Source: Pseudodesulfovibrio sp. zrk46 (lineage in GTDB: Bacteria > Desulfobacterota > Desulfovibrionia > Desulfovibrionales > Desulfovibrionaceae). Taken from it: a DNA stretch of 64,000 nucleotides. A program made the position numbers and the translations under genes. The stretch is taken from contig NZ_CP051216.1 of assembly GCF_012516435.1 (NCBI RefSeq), forward strand, positions 3,471,669 to 3,535,668, read 5' to 3'. Below, one piece after another: positions 52,726-62,230 of this stretch (the stretch's first letter is position 1; each line of letters begins with the position of its first letter). The notes under the pieces are model-generated. The model was not told the DNA's origin. It made no database searches and worked only from the letters and a program-made list of their open reading frames with translations.

Positions 52726-53595
52726 CTATTTCTTCAACATGGGGTAGCCCATTTCCTCACGCTGATCTGCGTAGAGACGGGCGATCTTGGACGCCAAATT
52801 ACGGACACGACCAATATATGTAGCGCGCTCGGTGATGGAAATGGCACCGCGGGCATCCAGCATGTTGAAAGAATGGGAGCACTTCAGGCAGCAGTCGTAT
52901 GCAGGCCAGGGCAAACCTTCTTCACAGAGATTAAGGCATTCGGCCTCATATTTGTTGAAGAGGTCAAACAGCATATCTGCGTTGGAAAGCTCAAAGTTGT
53001 ACTTGGACATCTCCACTTCGTTCTGATGGAAGACATTACCGTAGGTGATCTCGTCATTCCACTTCAAATCGTAGACAGACTCCTTCTCCTGCAAGTACAT
53101 GCAGATGCGCTCAAGTCCGTAAGTGATTTCCACGGACACAGGCTTGAGATCGATGCCACCAACCTGCTGAAAGTAGGTAAACTGGGTTACTTCCATACCG
53201 TTGAGCCATACTTCCCAACCAAGCCCCCATGCTCCAAGAGTCGGAGATTCCCAGTCATCCTCAACAAAACGAATGTCATGAGCCTTGGCATCAATACCAA
53301 GTGCAGACAATGATTCTAGGTAGAGTTCCTGGATATTGTCCGGAGACGGCTTCAGGATAACCTGGAACTGGTAGTAATGCTGCAAGCGATTTGGATTTTC
53401 ACCGTACCGACCATCAGTAGGACGTCGGGATGGTTCCACGTAAGCTGTCTTCCACGGCTCGGGACCGATCACACGGAAAAAGGTTGACGGATTGAAAGTA
53501 CCCGCACCACACTCAATGTCCATAGGCTGCACAACAGCGCAGCCGTATTTGGACCAAAAATCCTGAAGTGTTAAAATAACATTCTGAAAATTCAT
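52726..53595 (-). CDS. glyQ: Glycyl-tRNA synthetase alpha subunit
   Basis: Catalytic class II subunit. The 289-residue protein has [60 protein letters not shown] and the class II motif [10 protein letters not shown]. The frame is open upstream to 53904 inside the recO region, but ATG 53595 with GGAG at 6 bases is the family start. Confidence 0.96.
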   Translation of the reverse strand: MNFQNVILTLQDFWSKYGCAVVQPMDIECGAGTFNPSTFFRVIGPEPWKTAYVEPSRRPTDGRYGENPNRLQHYYQFQVILKPSPDNIQELYLESLSALGIDAKAHDIRFVEDDWESPTLGAWGLGWEVWLNGMEVTQFTYFQQVGGIDLKPVSVEITYGLERICMYLQEKESVYDLKWNDEITYGNVFHQNEVEMSKYNFELSNADMLFDLFNKYEAECLNLCEEGLPWPAYDCCLKCSHSFNMLDARGAISITERATYIGRVRNLASKIARLYADQREEMGYPMLKK

Positions 53596-53608
53596 CAGCT
53601 TCTCCAAC

Positions 53609-54367
53609 TCATACCTTTTTATACATACCATTATCCCAGGACAAACCCAGGTGATAGGCAACGAACAGTTCGACCAACTGGCTGGTTTGCCGGCGCACCT
53701 CCGCGTCCATGGCAACTTTGGCCCAATCTGAGGGCCGACTTTGCTGAATCCAATCGAGTGAACGCAACACGCCAGTAGAAATTGGTCGAGCAAGACCCTG
53801 TAACGGTTTCCCGACCGAAAGACAAGAGGCACAGGCAACCTGCCCCTTTTCGACACCAAATTGATACCCGTTTTCCATGCCCACTGGCATGCCACATGCC
53901 CCACACACTAAAAAGTCCGGTGTAAACCCCATATCAAAAGCTAGCTTAGCCCTGAAAAGCCATGGGACGAAGTCTGTACTGCCACCCCCCAATTCCAGCA
54001 TCATTAATGTCTCTAGCAAAAGTTCGTAAGCGGGAGCACTATCCGACGGTTCCACTTCCACAGCTTCAACAAACTTGACGCAATTGACAGCAATACCAGT
54101 GCGAAGGGAATCCTTTCGAATTTCAGGAAAATTATGAAGCAATGCCCCTTCTTCAAGGACCGTATAATCGCCTCGTTTGCTAGTACCAATTGTGAAAAGG
54201 ACGTGGCTGAGAGGATCAAGACAGCCAACGAAGCGACGACGACTGCGACTGCCACCAAAAGCAAAGGCGTTGAACACGCCTCTAGTAGGAGTAAGAAGGC
54301 GAACCCAAACATCCGCCTCGCGAAAACGCCCGACCTTTAATACAAGGGCCTTTTCCGTGGCATTCAT
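53609..54367 (-). CDS. recO: DNA repair protein RecO
   Basis: Loads RecA on gapped DNA with RecR and anneals strands. The 252-residue protein has the N-terminal OB fold ([35 protein letters not shown]) and a C-terminal helical part with a four-cysteine zinc site CGACG...CASC (about 160-190). It follows rodZ by 32 bases, with GGAGG before ATG 54367, in the same direction. Confidence 0.93.
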   Translation of the reverse strand: MNATEKALVLKVGRFREADVWVRLLTPTRGVFNAFAFGGSRSRRRFVGCLDPLSHVLFTIGTSKRGDYTVLEEGALLHNFPEIRKDSLRTGIAVNCVKFVEAVEVEPSDSAPAYELLLETLMMLELGGGSTDFVPWLFRAKLAFDMGFTPDFLVCGACGMPVGMENGYQFGVEKGQVACASCLSVGKPLQGLARPISTGVLRSLDWIQQSRPSDWAKVAMDAEVRRQTSQLVELFVAYHLGLSWDNGMYKKV

Positions 54368-54399
54368 GCCACCTCCAACATATTATTAAAATGAGAGCC

Positions 54400-55404
54400 C
54401 TACTCCATGCCAAACCGGAGAGTCTGAATGTTACCCTGAGTATTATCCAATGCGTATGGGGTACCATTGTACGTTACGGTTACACCTGCAACATTGCCAA
54501 TGCGAATACGACGAGGGCTATTAAACATAAGACGTAAAGGCTCACCCTGCTTGAGCACGAAATCTCGCGCCATCTTGGTTTCATCTCCGCGCCACACGCC
54601 AATCCAGCATCCCTTTTCAGTAGTTGCACGAATGACCAGCATATGATCATACTTCTGCTTTTCTTGCCTTGTCACTTCAGGCGTTGATTCATCAGGAGTA
54701 ATCGCTGAGAGTTCAGGCTGAGACTCAGACTGAGAACCTGCAGCCGATTCAATTTCTACCTCAGAAGCTGCCTGAGGCATCTCTGACTCGGCTGAGTCTT
54801 CTACTTGAGACACCTCATCTTCAACAACCTCCCCGTCCTTCACAGTCGTACCTTCTACAACCGAATCAACCTGCGCATCTTCTTGAGAAGATTCAACTTC
54901 ATAAGCTTCATTCTCTGCTATAGGCGAATCAGGCACATCAACTTCATCAACCTGCTCTATAGCAGGTGCACTTGATGCAATCTCATTGTCATTCTTGGCC
55001 TTAAAATTCATCACCAACAAGACGACTACACCGACAAGTACAACAAGTACGAGCACCAAAGGCCAAATGGAACGTCGCTTAACTTCAGGAGAATCTCCCT
55101 CCTGAAAAGCTTTTTCAGCCGCAGGAGATACTTCATAAATTTTTTCTTCAGGTCCATCAGCCTCATCTTGATACTCACGATCCACGACCATAGCCATTTC
55201 ATCAGAATCTAAACCAAGATAACGCGCATAACTTTTCACGAAACCTTTGGCATAAACAGGATGGGGTAAGGCCGCCTTGTCGCCACTTTCCATGGCAACA
55301 ATATTAGTTCGGCTTATCTTGGTCGCTTCCATAACCAATTCAATAGTTAACCCTTTCCGTTCACGCTCTTTCCGAAGAGCATCACCCATTTCCTGAAAAT
55401 TCAT
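54400..55404 (-). CDS. rodZ: RodZ-like protein (HTH_25, transmembrane, DUF4115)
   Basis: Links the MreB cytoskeleton to the cell wall in rods. The 334-residue protein has an N-terminal Xre-like helix-turn-helix (about 1-70, FQEMGDALRKERERKGLTIE), a single transmembrane helix (113-134), a long acidic Ser/Glu-rich periplasmic linker (about 140-250), and a C-terminal DUF4115 domain (VIRATTEKGCWIGVWRGDE). ATG 55404 follows GGAG at 6 bases; the earlier ATG at 55422 lacks this. Confidence 0.85.
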   Translation of the reverse strand: MNFQEMGDALRKERERKGLTIELVMEATKISRTNIVAMESGDKAALPHPVYAKGFVKSYARYLGLDSDEMAMVVDREYQDEADGPEEKIYEVSPAAEKAFQEGDSPEVKRRSIWPLVLVLVVLVGVVVLLVMNFKAKNDNEIASSAPAIEQVDEVDVPDSPIAENEAYEVESSQEDAQVDSVVEGTTVKDGEVVEDEVSQVEDSAESEMPQAASEVEIESAAGSQSESQPELSAITPDESTPEVTRQEKQKYDHMLVIRATTEKGCWIGVWRGDETKMARDFVLKQGEPLRLMFNSPRRIRIGNVAGVTVTYNGTPYALDNTQGNIQTLRFGME

Positions 55405-55427
55405 GAATGTCTCCATTTCCATATATA

Positions 55428-56366
55428 CTAGTCCATGTACTCGATAACCGAACTCTGCTTCAACTTATCAAAATACTCTTCGAAAATCTTATTACGCTTC
55501 TCTTCGGTCAACTGTTTAAACAGATCATCTCGCACTTCTTCCAGAGGGACCAGACGATCTTCGACGATTTTAACAGGCGAGAGAAGAGACTCTTTGCCTT
55601 GAACTGTAACAGGAGAAGAGACTCCTCCCTCGGAAACACCTTCGATGGAATCCTTCCAGTCGTCAGCCAAATCCCCCCATTCAACCTCACCGATAGAACC
55701 ACCTTCATCCTTATTCGGTCCAATGCTATATTTGGCAGCGGCTTCGGCAAAAGTCATCTCGCCATCTTCTATACGCTTTTTCACCTCAAGAGGAGCAACA
55801 TCAGACGGAAGCATAATGATCGCCAACGATACCAGCTTCTCCAACACATAGTCATCACGACGGGCCTTATACTCAGCCTCAATCTCGCTATCAGTTACCA
55901 AAACCTTACTATGTACCATGTATCCAAGAAGCTCTTGCTTCTCGATGATCAACTTGAGTTTCTGACGAAACTCAGACAGGTTCACCCCATCTTTCTTGAG
56001 CATTTCAAGAAACTCATCATCCGTAAGCCCACGTTCTTCTTTTACCTTTTCTATTTCCTTGTCAATCACGTCATCAGAAACAACGACTCCGTACTTCTCA
56101 ATTTCCTGAGCTAAAAGAGCATCGTTTACCATGCGCTCCAATGTCTGCTTGCGCAGCTTGGCCAACTGGTCTTTCTCTCTATCGTTCAGTTGACGATTCC
56201 CGATCTGAGCATAGATGGGCTTCATTTCTTCTTCCAGGTCGTACTGAGTGATGATTTCATCGTTAATCTTAGCAACGATTCTATCAAACACCACTTCTTC
56301 GGCCATGGCTGTCATAGGCATAAGCAAGACCAATGCCCACACAGTCAAAGTCATATTTCGGAACAC
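55428..56366 (-). CDS. surA: SurA-like periplasmic chaperone
   Basis: A 312-residue secreted protein with signal peptide (cleavage after TAMA, about residue 22). It has a SurA N-terminal domain (VVFDRIVAKINDEIITQYDLE, and LEKLV) and a parvulin-like region (FAEAAAKYSIGPNKDEGGSIGEVEWGDL). The parvulin active-site residues look incomplete: no RHIL-like histidine motif is visible, so it may act as a chaperone for outer-membrane proteins and not as an isomerase. The start is GTG 56366 with GGAG 6 bases upstream. Confidence 0.82.
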   Translation of the reverse strand: MFRNMTLTVWALVLLMPMTAMAEEVVFDRIVAKINDEIITQYDLEEEMKPIYAQIGNRQLNDREKDQLAKLRKQTLERMVNDALLAQEIEKYGVVVSDDVIDKEIEKVKEERGLTDDEFLEMLKKDGVNLSEFRQKLKLIIEKQELLGYMVHSKVLVTDSEIEAEYKARRDDYVLEKLVSLAIIMLPSDVAPLEVKKRIEDGEMTFAEAAAKYSIGPNKDEGGSIGEVEWGDLADDWKDSIEGVSEGGVSSPVTVQGKESLLSPVKIVEDRLVPLEEVRDDLFKQLTEEKRNKIFEEYFDKLKQSSVIEYMD

Positions 56367-56463
56367 GCATTACTCCTTAAACGCGCTCCCATGAGAGCGC
56401 TTAACGATCTATTTTTGACGGATTCTAGTCTGTTTGTAAAAACTATGCAACGAACGCGCCGAC

Positions 56464-57459
56464 TTAGCTATCAGTCGCATTTAAGTTAACGTCTTTCATC
56501 GTTTTGCTATCAGCATCATCGGCAATCGGCGACGCCACATTCTCTGCAGCTTCTGTCAAGAGGTGACTGCTGACTGAAATCTTTGCAATTATCACACTTT
56601 CTGCCAACCACGTTTCGAAAGCGTCACGCAATTTAATTTCCAAAAGCGCCTTCTCCACTAGAGGATACGCCTGTGCTGGAGCCAACACTTTAGCCGGACT
56701 CCGTTCCAACAACACGAGAGCTTCAAAACCAAAACGATCGGTCAACACACCACTGGATTGCCCTGGCTCAAGACCTGAAATGGCATTCTTCCAAGCAGCG
56801 GACAGTCGGCCCTCCCGTACAACAACCTCGCGGGCTTCAACTTCGCCAAAGGCTGTTGCAAGATTTCCCGAGTCATGCTCTTCCATATATTTTTCAACAG
56901 CCCTACCAACTAATTCTCGACTTGGCCCCCGAACTACAAGAATGCGCAAACTTTCTGGCAAATAAAAATCGGAGATATGTTCACGGTAATATTGCTGCGC
57001 TTCTTTGTAATCAATCTTGATCTTTGGCCTAAGCACTTGCTGGAAGAATTTTTTCATACCCAAATGATTCTTGAGCTGTTTGCGCCAAGCTTTAAGGTCA
57101 ATATATTCCTCAACTAGCATCTGATCGAAGGCGCCCTCAGGATAGTCGGCCCTTACTACCTCTTCTGCTTTGAGTAACTCATGCTCAGTCACAGGCAATT
57201 CTCGTTTCGCCAACTCTTGTAATACTAACTCCTGAACAATAAGATCAGTTAGGATATCACCATACTCACCCCTTAGCTTCTCCACACTTGGTACGTACGT
57301 ACCTGCTGTGTCTGCCTGAAACTGATCATGCTGAAATTCTAACTGAGAAAGATAAATTGGGTCACCATTCACTCGAGCAATGATACCCATGTCATCAGCT
57401 TCATTTGAACAGCCAAAAACAAGAAGAATAGCAACCAATATTAAAACCTTGCGCAACAT
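56464..57459 (-). CDS. SurA/PpiC-like lipoprotein chaperone
   Basis: A 331-residue lipoprotein: signal peptide with lipobox LVFGC, then SurA_N-like (ARVNGDPIYLSQLEFQHDQF) and a degenerate parvulin domain (ESLRILVVRGPSRELV...GLEPGQSSGVLTDRFGFEALVLLE). The C-terminal part is a helical extension. It probably faces the periplasm as an anchored chaperone. ATG 57459 is used with weak signals; the frame continues to 57507 and overlaps the mfd end by 29 bases. Confidence 0.78.
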   Translation of the reverse strand: MLRKVLILVAILLVFGCSNEADDMGIIARVNGDPIYLSQLEFQHDQFQADTAGTYVPSVEKLRGEYGDILTDLIVQELVLQELAKRELPVTEHELLKAEEVVRADYPEGAFDQMLVEEYIDLKAWRKQLKNHLGMKKFFQQVLRPKIKIDYKEAQQYYREHISDFYLPESLRILVVRGPSRELVGRAVEKYMEEHDSGNLATAFGEVEAREVVVREGRLSAAWKNAISGLEPGQSSGVLTDRFGFEALVLLERSPAKVLAPAQAYPLVEKALLEIKLRDAFETWLAESVIIAKISVSSHLLTEAAENVASPIADDADSKTMKDVNLNATDS

Positions 57460-57478
57460 CACAACACTCACATCTTTA

Positions 57479-60400
57479 TTACTGCAGTTTTGTGTTTGCA
57501 GACTCAAGAAGCATGCTCAACTCTTCTGCAGTGTTCTCTAAAGCCAATCGCATGGATTCCGGATCCTTGAAACGCAATTCCAACTTTGCTGGCGGTAAGA
57601 CTTTTGCATAGTCCGCCCGATCATTAACCCAACCGATGAGGCGTTCCGGCTTAACAGGCATCACATTGTCTCCCCAAGAAATCACCACACGTCCAGGATA
57701 AAGTTCCGCCCTATCTACCTGAAGAAGTGAAAGACTTTGCTTTATACGCAAAACACCCAAGAAGGTCTCCAATTCCTCTGGCAAATGCCCGAAGCGATCC
57801 TTAATCTCGGCCTCTAGCTCACGCAAAGAAAGCTCGTCTTTAGCAGCTGAAAGTAATTTATAAAACCTCAGACGTTCTTTTGCATCAGGAATGAAACCGC
57901 CAGGGATGTGTGCTTCGAAAACAAAATTCAATTCTGGCTCAGATGCACGCAAGGCCTCTTCGCCTCGTACTCTCCGCACTTCTTCTTCGAGCATTTCGAG
58001 AAAAAGATCCAAACCAATTTTAGCGATTTGTCCGGACTGCGCCTCACCAAGAATATTCCCTGCACCACGAAGACGCAAATCCTCCATTGCGATCTTAAAT
58101 CCTGCACCCAAATAATCCATGTCCAGAATGATGCGCAAGCGTTTGCGAACAATTTCTGAAATATCATCTATATGCGGCACTACAAAATATGCGTACGCCT
58201 GTCGATCTGAACGCCCAACTCGACCACGAAGCTGATAAAGTTGCCCTAAACCAAAAAGCTGAGCTTGGTCCACAATCAAAGTATTCGCATTAGGGAAATC
58301 TAAACCCGATTCGACTATAGAAGTACAGACGAGCACATCCAGTTCCCCATGCCAAAAACCGCGCATAGTTTCTTCAAGAACCTTTTCGGTCATCTTACCA
58401 TGAGCCATCCCCACTTTGGCATCAGGTGCAAGTCTCCGCACATATTCGGCAACCCTCTCCAAACCATTCACGCGGTTATATACCCAATAAACCTGTCCAC
58501 CACGATCTAATTCACGACGTAGAATAGCCTTAAGTTCCAAATCATCTCTTTCGGCGATGGCAGTTTCCACGGGCTTGCGATCTTCAGGCGGCGTTTCAAT
58601 AACGGAGAGCCCACGGATGCCGGACAAAGACAACTGCAAGGTGCGTGGAATGGGTGTAGCTGTCAGAGTCAAAACATCAATATTTTGCCTAAACTGCTTA
58701 AGCTTTTCTTTATGTTTAACACCGAAACGTTGTTCTTCATCCAGTATCAATAAACCAAGGTTAGGCAACTCAACATCTTTAGATAAGATGCGATGAGTAC
58801 CAATCAATATATCTATTTCTCCTCGAGCGGCAGCCTCAAGAATAGTCTTCTGACGTTTCCGGGTAACAAATCGGCTCAGCAAACCAATGCGCACAGGAAA
58901 ACCTTCCATGCGCTTTTGAAAAGTTTGGTAATGCTGCTCAGCTAACACTGTTGTGGGACAAAGCAACGCAGTTTGAAGTCCTTCCAAGGCAGCTCTAAAG
59001 GCAGCACGTAAGGCAACTTCTGTTTTACCAAAGCCAACATCCCCACAGACTAGTCGATCCATAGGCTCTGGCTTTTCCATGTCACGGAAAACATCCTTCA
59101 CTGCTTTATCTTGATCAGGCGTCTCCTCAAAACCGAAAGTAGCCTCAAATTCGGAATACATGTCATCCAGAGGTCCGTAACTGAACCCCTTGGCAATTCG
59201 CCGAAAAGCATACATTTCTACAAGATCATGAGCTATTTTTTCAATAGCCTTTCGCACACGAGCAGTGGTCTTAGCCCATCGTGTGCCACCCAATTTGTCC
59301 AAAGATGGCTGTTTAGCTCCCTCAGGCCCTTTGAAACGCTGAACCAAATTAAGCCGATCCACAGGAAGATACAGTTTATCGTCACCAGAAAAGAAAAGCA
59401 GCAAATAGTCATTGGAAGCATCTCCCAACTTCATGGAGTGCAATCCGCCAAACTGAGCTAGACCATAATCACGATGGACCAACAAGTCCCCTTCATTGAG
59501 GTCTTCATACCGCTCCAAGCCTTTAAATGCCTTATCGTGACCAGCATGAACCTTTGGTGGCTCGGGTTGAAGAACTTCCTCACCCAAAATACGAGTCTGG
59601 CTCCACCCAAGCTCCATCCCCTTACGCAAAGGAGAAACGACAGCGAACAAACCACGCTTTGTGGGAGAGTAATCAAGATTGAGCGGCAACTGCTCTTGTT
59701 CTGCAAGAGACAAAAACTTTTTACGCGATCGTTCAGTCCTAAAGCTCAGAATGGTTTGAAAAGAAGATCGTCCCCATTCTTTTAAACCACCCATAAGTGC
59801 AGACCACGGGCGACGCGTTGCATCTGGCTTCCAGAACAGATCTGTAAAATCACTATAAGGCGTCTCAGACAGATCAATGCCGTTCCGCTCACTACCTATA
59901 GTAAGTTCTTCAAATACGATCTGACGATTTTCTCGCCAAACCTGTCGAGCCGTGTCATAAGTACGACAGAAAAACCTAAAAGGCCAACGAACACCTTTTT
60001 GCCGGGCTTCTTCGTCAACGTAGTCACGCCAAGCCTGCCCCTGATCCTCTAATCGCGCCCGCAAAGCTCCACCAGAGGACAGTAAAAACACCGATTTTTT
60101 AGGGAAATAGGTCTCTACACCTACAGGATTCGCGTAATATATACCTGGCCACACGAACCCGTCATTATTTTCAAGACGATCTATCAGAGAGTGCTCTTCT
60201 GTAGCAGAGATTTCACCGGTCTTACGCAGTTTACTCCAAACCACACGAGCGTCGTCTGCATAAGAATCTGTAGTGACACCTGGAGAGACAGGCAGTAACA
60301 CAACTTCCGCCAAATCTGCCTTTGAGCGCTGTGTCGCTGAATCAAAAAGACGAATTTCCTCCAGCATATCTCCAAAAAACTCTAAACGAAGTGGCTGCGA

Positions 60401-60955
60401 ATAGCCTGGAGCATGTATATCAAGGATGTCTCCTCGCATAGCCATATCGCCCGGTTCAGAAACCAACTTGCGGCGCACATAGCCCCAAGAAACAAGTTGA
60501 TCAAGGAGGATATCCGGAGACATCTCCTCGCCTTTTGACAAGGTAACCCAGTTTTCTCGAAGAACATCAACACTAGGCCAATGGGGCAGCAAATTGTCAG
60601 CAGTCATAAGCACGCCACAAGGCTTACTACCGTAGGTCATCCCATATAGTGCAGCCCACCGCTCACTCCAAGCATTCGCATCAGGCCTGCGTGAAAGATA
60701 AGGAGGCAAACCAATCCAATCTTGCTCCCATACAGGTGTCTCTGGGTTAGATTTTCTTTTGGAAAAAAGCTGTAGAAGCGCCCGCATTTGCTTAAATTCG
60801 GCCGCCCCAGGTACTACAATAACAGCATTATGCCCATGCGCTAACAGAGAATTAGCGACAAAAGCCTGAGTAGCAGGTCCACTCTTAAAAACACGGACCG
60901 AATTGGTCTTGCCCTCAATAAAATCGTTTATAGCGCCGGGAAATATGGATGACAT
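57479..60955 (-). CDS. mfd: Transcription-repair coupling factor Mfd
   Basis: Removes stalled RNA polymerase from DNA lesions and recruits UvrA. The 1158-residue protein has the N-terminal UvrB-homology part, the RNA polymerase interacting region (LNEGDLLVHRDYGLAQFGG), the RecG-like motor with Walker A GDVGFGKTEVALRAAF and DEEQRFGVKHKEKL, HRILSKDV, and the C-terminal TRCF domain (HIPGGFIPDAKERLRFYKLL). Length is normal. It starts the operon mfd - surA-like genes - rodZ - recO - glyQ - glyS in this order, reading downstream. Confidence 0.96.
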   Translation of the reverse strand: MSSIFPGAINDFIEGKTNSVRVFKSGPATQAFVANSLLAHGHNAVIVVPGAAEFKQMRALLQLFSKRKSNPETPVWEQDWIGLPPYLSRRPDANAWSERWAALYGMTYGSKPCGVLMTADNLLPHWPSVDVLRENWVTLSKGEEMSPDILLDQLVSWGYVRRKLVSEPGDMAMRGDILDIHAPGYSQPLRLEFFGDMLEEIRLFDSATQRSKADLAEVVLLPVSPGVTTDSYADDARVVWSKLRKTGEISATEEHSLIDRLENNDGFVWPGIYYANPVGVETYFPKKSVFLLSSGGALRARLEDQGQAWRDYVDEEARQKGVRWPFRFFCRTYDTARQVWRENRQIVFEELTIGSERNGIDLSETPYSDFTDLFWKPDATRRPWSALMGGLKEWGRSSFQTILSFRTERSRKKFLSLAEQEQLPLNLDYSPTKRGLFAVVSPLRKGMELGWSQTRILGEEVLQPEPPKVHAGHDKAFKGLERYEDLNEGDLLVHRDYGLAQFGGLHSMKLGDASNDYLLLFFSGDDKLYLPVDRLNLVQRFKGPEGAKQPSLDKLGGTRWAKTTARVRKAIEKIAHDLVEMYAFRRIAKGFSYGPLDDMYSEFEATFGFEETPDQDKAVKDVFRDMEKPEPMDRLVCGDVGFGKTEVALRAAFRAALEGLQTALLCPTTVLAEQHYQTFQKRMEGFPVRIGLLSRFVTRKRQKTILEAAARGEIDILIGTHRILSKDVELPNLGLLILDEEQRFGVKHKEKLKQFRQNIDVLTLTATPIPRTLQLSLSGIRGLSVIETPPEDRKPVETAIAERDDLELKAILRRELDRGGQVYWVYNRVNGLERVAEYVRRLAPDAKVGMAHGKMTEKVLEETMRGFWHGELDVLVCTSIVESGLDFPNANTLIVDQAQLFGLGQLYQLRGRVGRSDRQAYAYFVVPHIDDISEIVRKRLRIILDMDYLGAGFKIAMEDLRLRGAGNILGEAQSGQIAKIGLDLFLEMLEEEVRRVRGEEALRASEPELNFVFEAHIPGGFIPDAKERLRFYKLLSAAKDELSLRELEAEIKDRFGHLPEELETFLGVLRIKQSLSLLQVDRAELYPGRVVISWGDNVMPVKPERLIGWVNDRADYAKVLPPAKLELRFKDPESMRLALENTAEELSMLLESANTKLQ

Positions 60956-60999
60956 GCTGGTATGACCGCTCTGTCGGTGGGTTGGACTGAAAAAAAACG

Positions 61000-61035
61000 A
61001 AAAACCGCCTTACTCCCTATCGGGAGAAAGACGGC
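61000..61035 (-). terminator. Terminator of the second cheW
   Basis: CCGCCTTACTCCC pairs with GGGAGAAAGACGG (mismatches at two places) around TATC; on the minus strand TTTTTCGTTTTTTT follows. It stands before the mfd start, so mfd needs its own promoter. Confidence 0.78.
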
Positions 61036-61058
61036 TTGTCATTAACTAATTATGGAGC

Positions 61059-61559
61059 CTAGACGCCAGTCAGGGCTTCCACTTCTTCATTGTCGAGAAG
61101 AGAATCAAGATCGAGCAAAATAAGCAACCTGTCGTCCAGCTTGCCCACGCCGTCAATATACTCAGAATCCATGCCGGCTACGACAGGAGGCGGCGGCTGA
61201 ACTTGGCTTGCTGGCAATCTAAGTACCTCTGAGACAGAGTCAACCACAAAGCCAACAATGATCATATCGATTTCGATGACAATAATACGTGTATACTTGT
61301 CATGCTCTTTTGACTCCAACCCAAAACGACTGCGCATATCAACAATAGGAATGACCTTTCCGCGCAGATTTATGACCCCCTCAACAAACTCAGGAGCTCG
61401 TGGCACATTGGTGATCTCCATGGTCCGGATAATTTCCTGCACCTGAAGAATATTGACTCCGAATTCTTCTTCGCCAATGCTGAAAGTGACCAGTTGAATC
61501 AATTTTTGGTCAACTTCTACCTCATCAACATCCACCATATCTTCGGCTTCGACGCTCAT
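61059..61559 (-). CDS. cheW: Chemotaxis coupling protein CheW (copy 2)
   Basis: A 166-residue CheW. It shares the core with copy 1 (VPRAPEFVEGVINLRGKVIPIVDMRSRFGL, VDSVSEVLRLPAS, GVGKLDDRLLILLDLDSLL) but differs clearly, so these are old paralogs that may serve different receptor sets. An acidic N-terminal extension EAEDMVDVDEVEVDQ is not part of the fold. ATG 61559 has GAGG five bases upstream; the ATG at 61580 is less likely. Confidence 0.9.
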   Translation of the reverse strand: MSVEAEDMVDVDEVEVDQKLIQLVTFSIGEEEFGVNILQVQEIIRTMEITNVPRAPEFVEGVINLRGKVIPIVDMRSRFGLESKEHDKYTRIIVIEIDMIIVGFVVDSVSEVLRLPASQVQPPPPVVAGMDSEYIDGVGKLDDRLLILLDLDSLLDNEEVEALTGV

Positions 61560-61893
61560 ATCCACCTCATGAAAAGTCATTTTGAATGCGCTTGTCGAAC
61601 ATTTTTTAACGTCATAAATGTGTCAACCGCCATCATTTTTGTCAATTAAAATGTGTAGCCATATGAAATTGTTGCACAAGCCAATATTGTAACCCTTTTT
61701 TTATAAAAAAAACAACATACCGGATATCCATCAAATCATTCATTAAAGACAAATACGTGTTCATTCTTCACTCAACAGGAGACGTATCCATGGTATTGAC
61801 GCCTTAAAAATAAAGGACTAACGTATGCTCAGCTTCAGTCGCACATGATTGAAATTGTTTGAAATTTATTAAACAAAGGACGGACTGCACCAT
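61560..61893. other. 334-base gap between cheW copy 2 and the small orphan gene
   Basis: No open frame that I can support. It contains TTGACA-like runs on both strands and the candidate promoter at 61639-61667. The rest is AT-rich with no clear hairpin or repeat. Confidence 0.5.
61639..61667 (+). promoter_or_regulatory. Candidate promoter of the small orphan gene
   Basis: TTGTCA (61639-61644), 17 bases, TATGAA (61662-61667). It would give a leader of about 220 bases before the gene at 61894, which is long; a nearer promoter may exist. Confidence 0.3.
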
Positions 61894-62109
61894 ATGGGTC
61901 AATACGCCGCCTTCGGGGACACCCCTTCTCTCATTGATCAGGTTAAAATTCTGGCTGACGATGAATTACTAGACTTTTGGGAAGAAACCCAACAACTTGC
62001 AAAAATGTTGGATCAGCAGCAAGAAGTCGACTTCGACTATAACCCAGAATATGAAAGGGTAATCCTACAAGAGTTGCAGTTTAGAACATGCTGCAAAAGC
62101 CAATTCTAA
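61894..62109 (+). CDS. Small unknown protein, 71 aa
   Basis: A soluble, acidic 71-residue protein (GDTPSLIDQVKILADDELLDFWEETQQLAKML), mostly helical, ending in two cysteines (RTCCKSQF). I do not know the family. AGGA lies before ATG 61894 at a wide spacing. It has its own terminator, which supports it as a real transcription unit. Confidence 0.6.
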   Translation: MGQYAAFGDTPSLIDQVKILADDELLDFWEETQQLAKMLDQQQEVDFDYNPEYERVILQELQFRTCCKSQF

Positions 62110-62131
62110 AAAAATTACAAACAATGAAAAA

Positions 62132-62160
62132 GAAAACCTAGCTCTTGCGGCTAGGTTTTC
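62132..62160 (+). terminator. Terminator of the small orphan gene
   Basis: GAAAACCTAGC and GCTAGGTTTTC form an 11-bp stem around TCTTGCG, followed by TTGTATC. Confidence 0.82.
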
Positions 62161-62171
62161 TTGTATCTTAC

Positions 62172-62216
62172 CTAATAAAAATCCCCAGAAGCTTTGCTTC
62201 TGGGGATTTTTATTAG
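62172..62216. terminator. Long palindromic terminator between the orphan gene and ugd
   Basis: A perfect 21-bp stem (62172-62192 with 62196-62216) around TTT, T-rich on both strands. It ends ugd on the minus strand and backs up the hairpin just before it. Confidence 0.9.
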
Positions 62217-62230
62217 TATTACTACAATGG

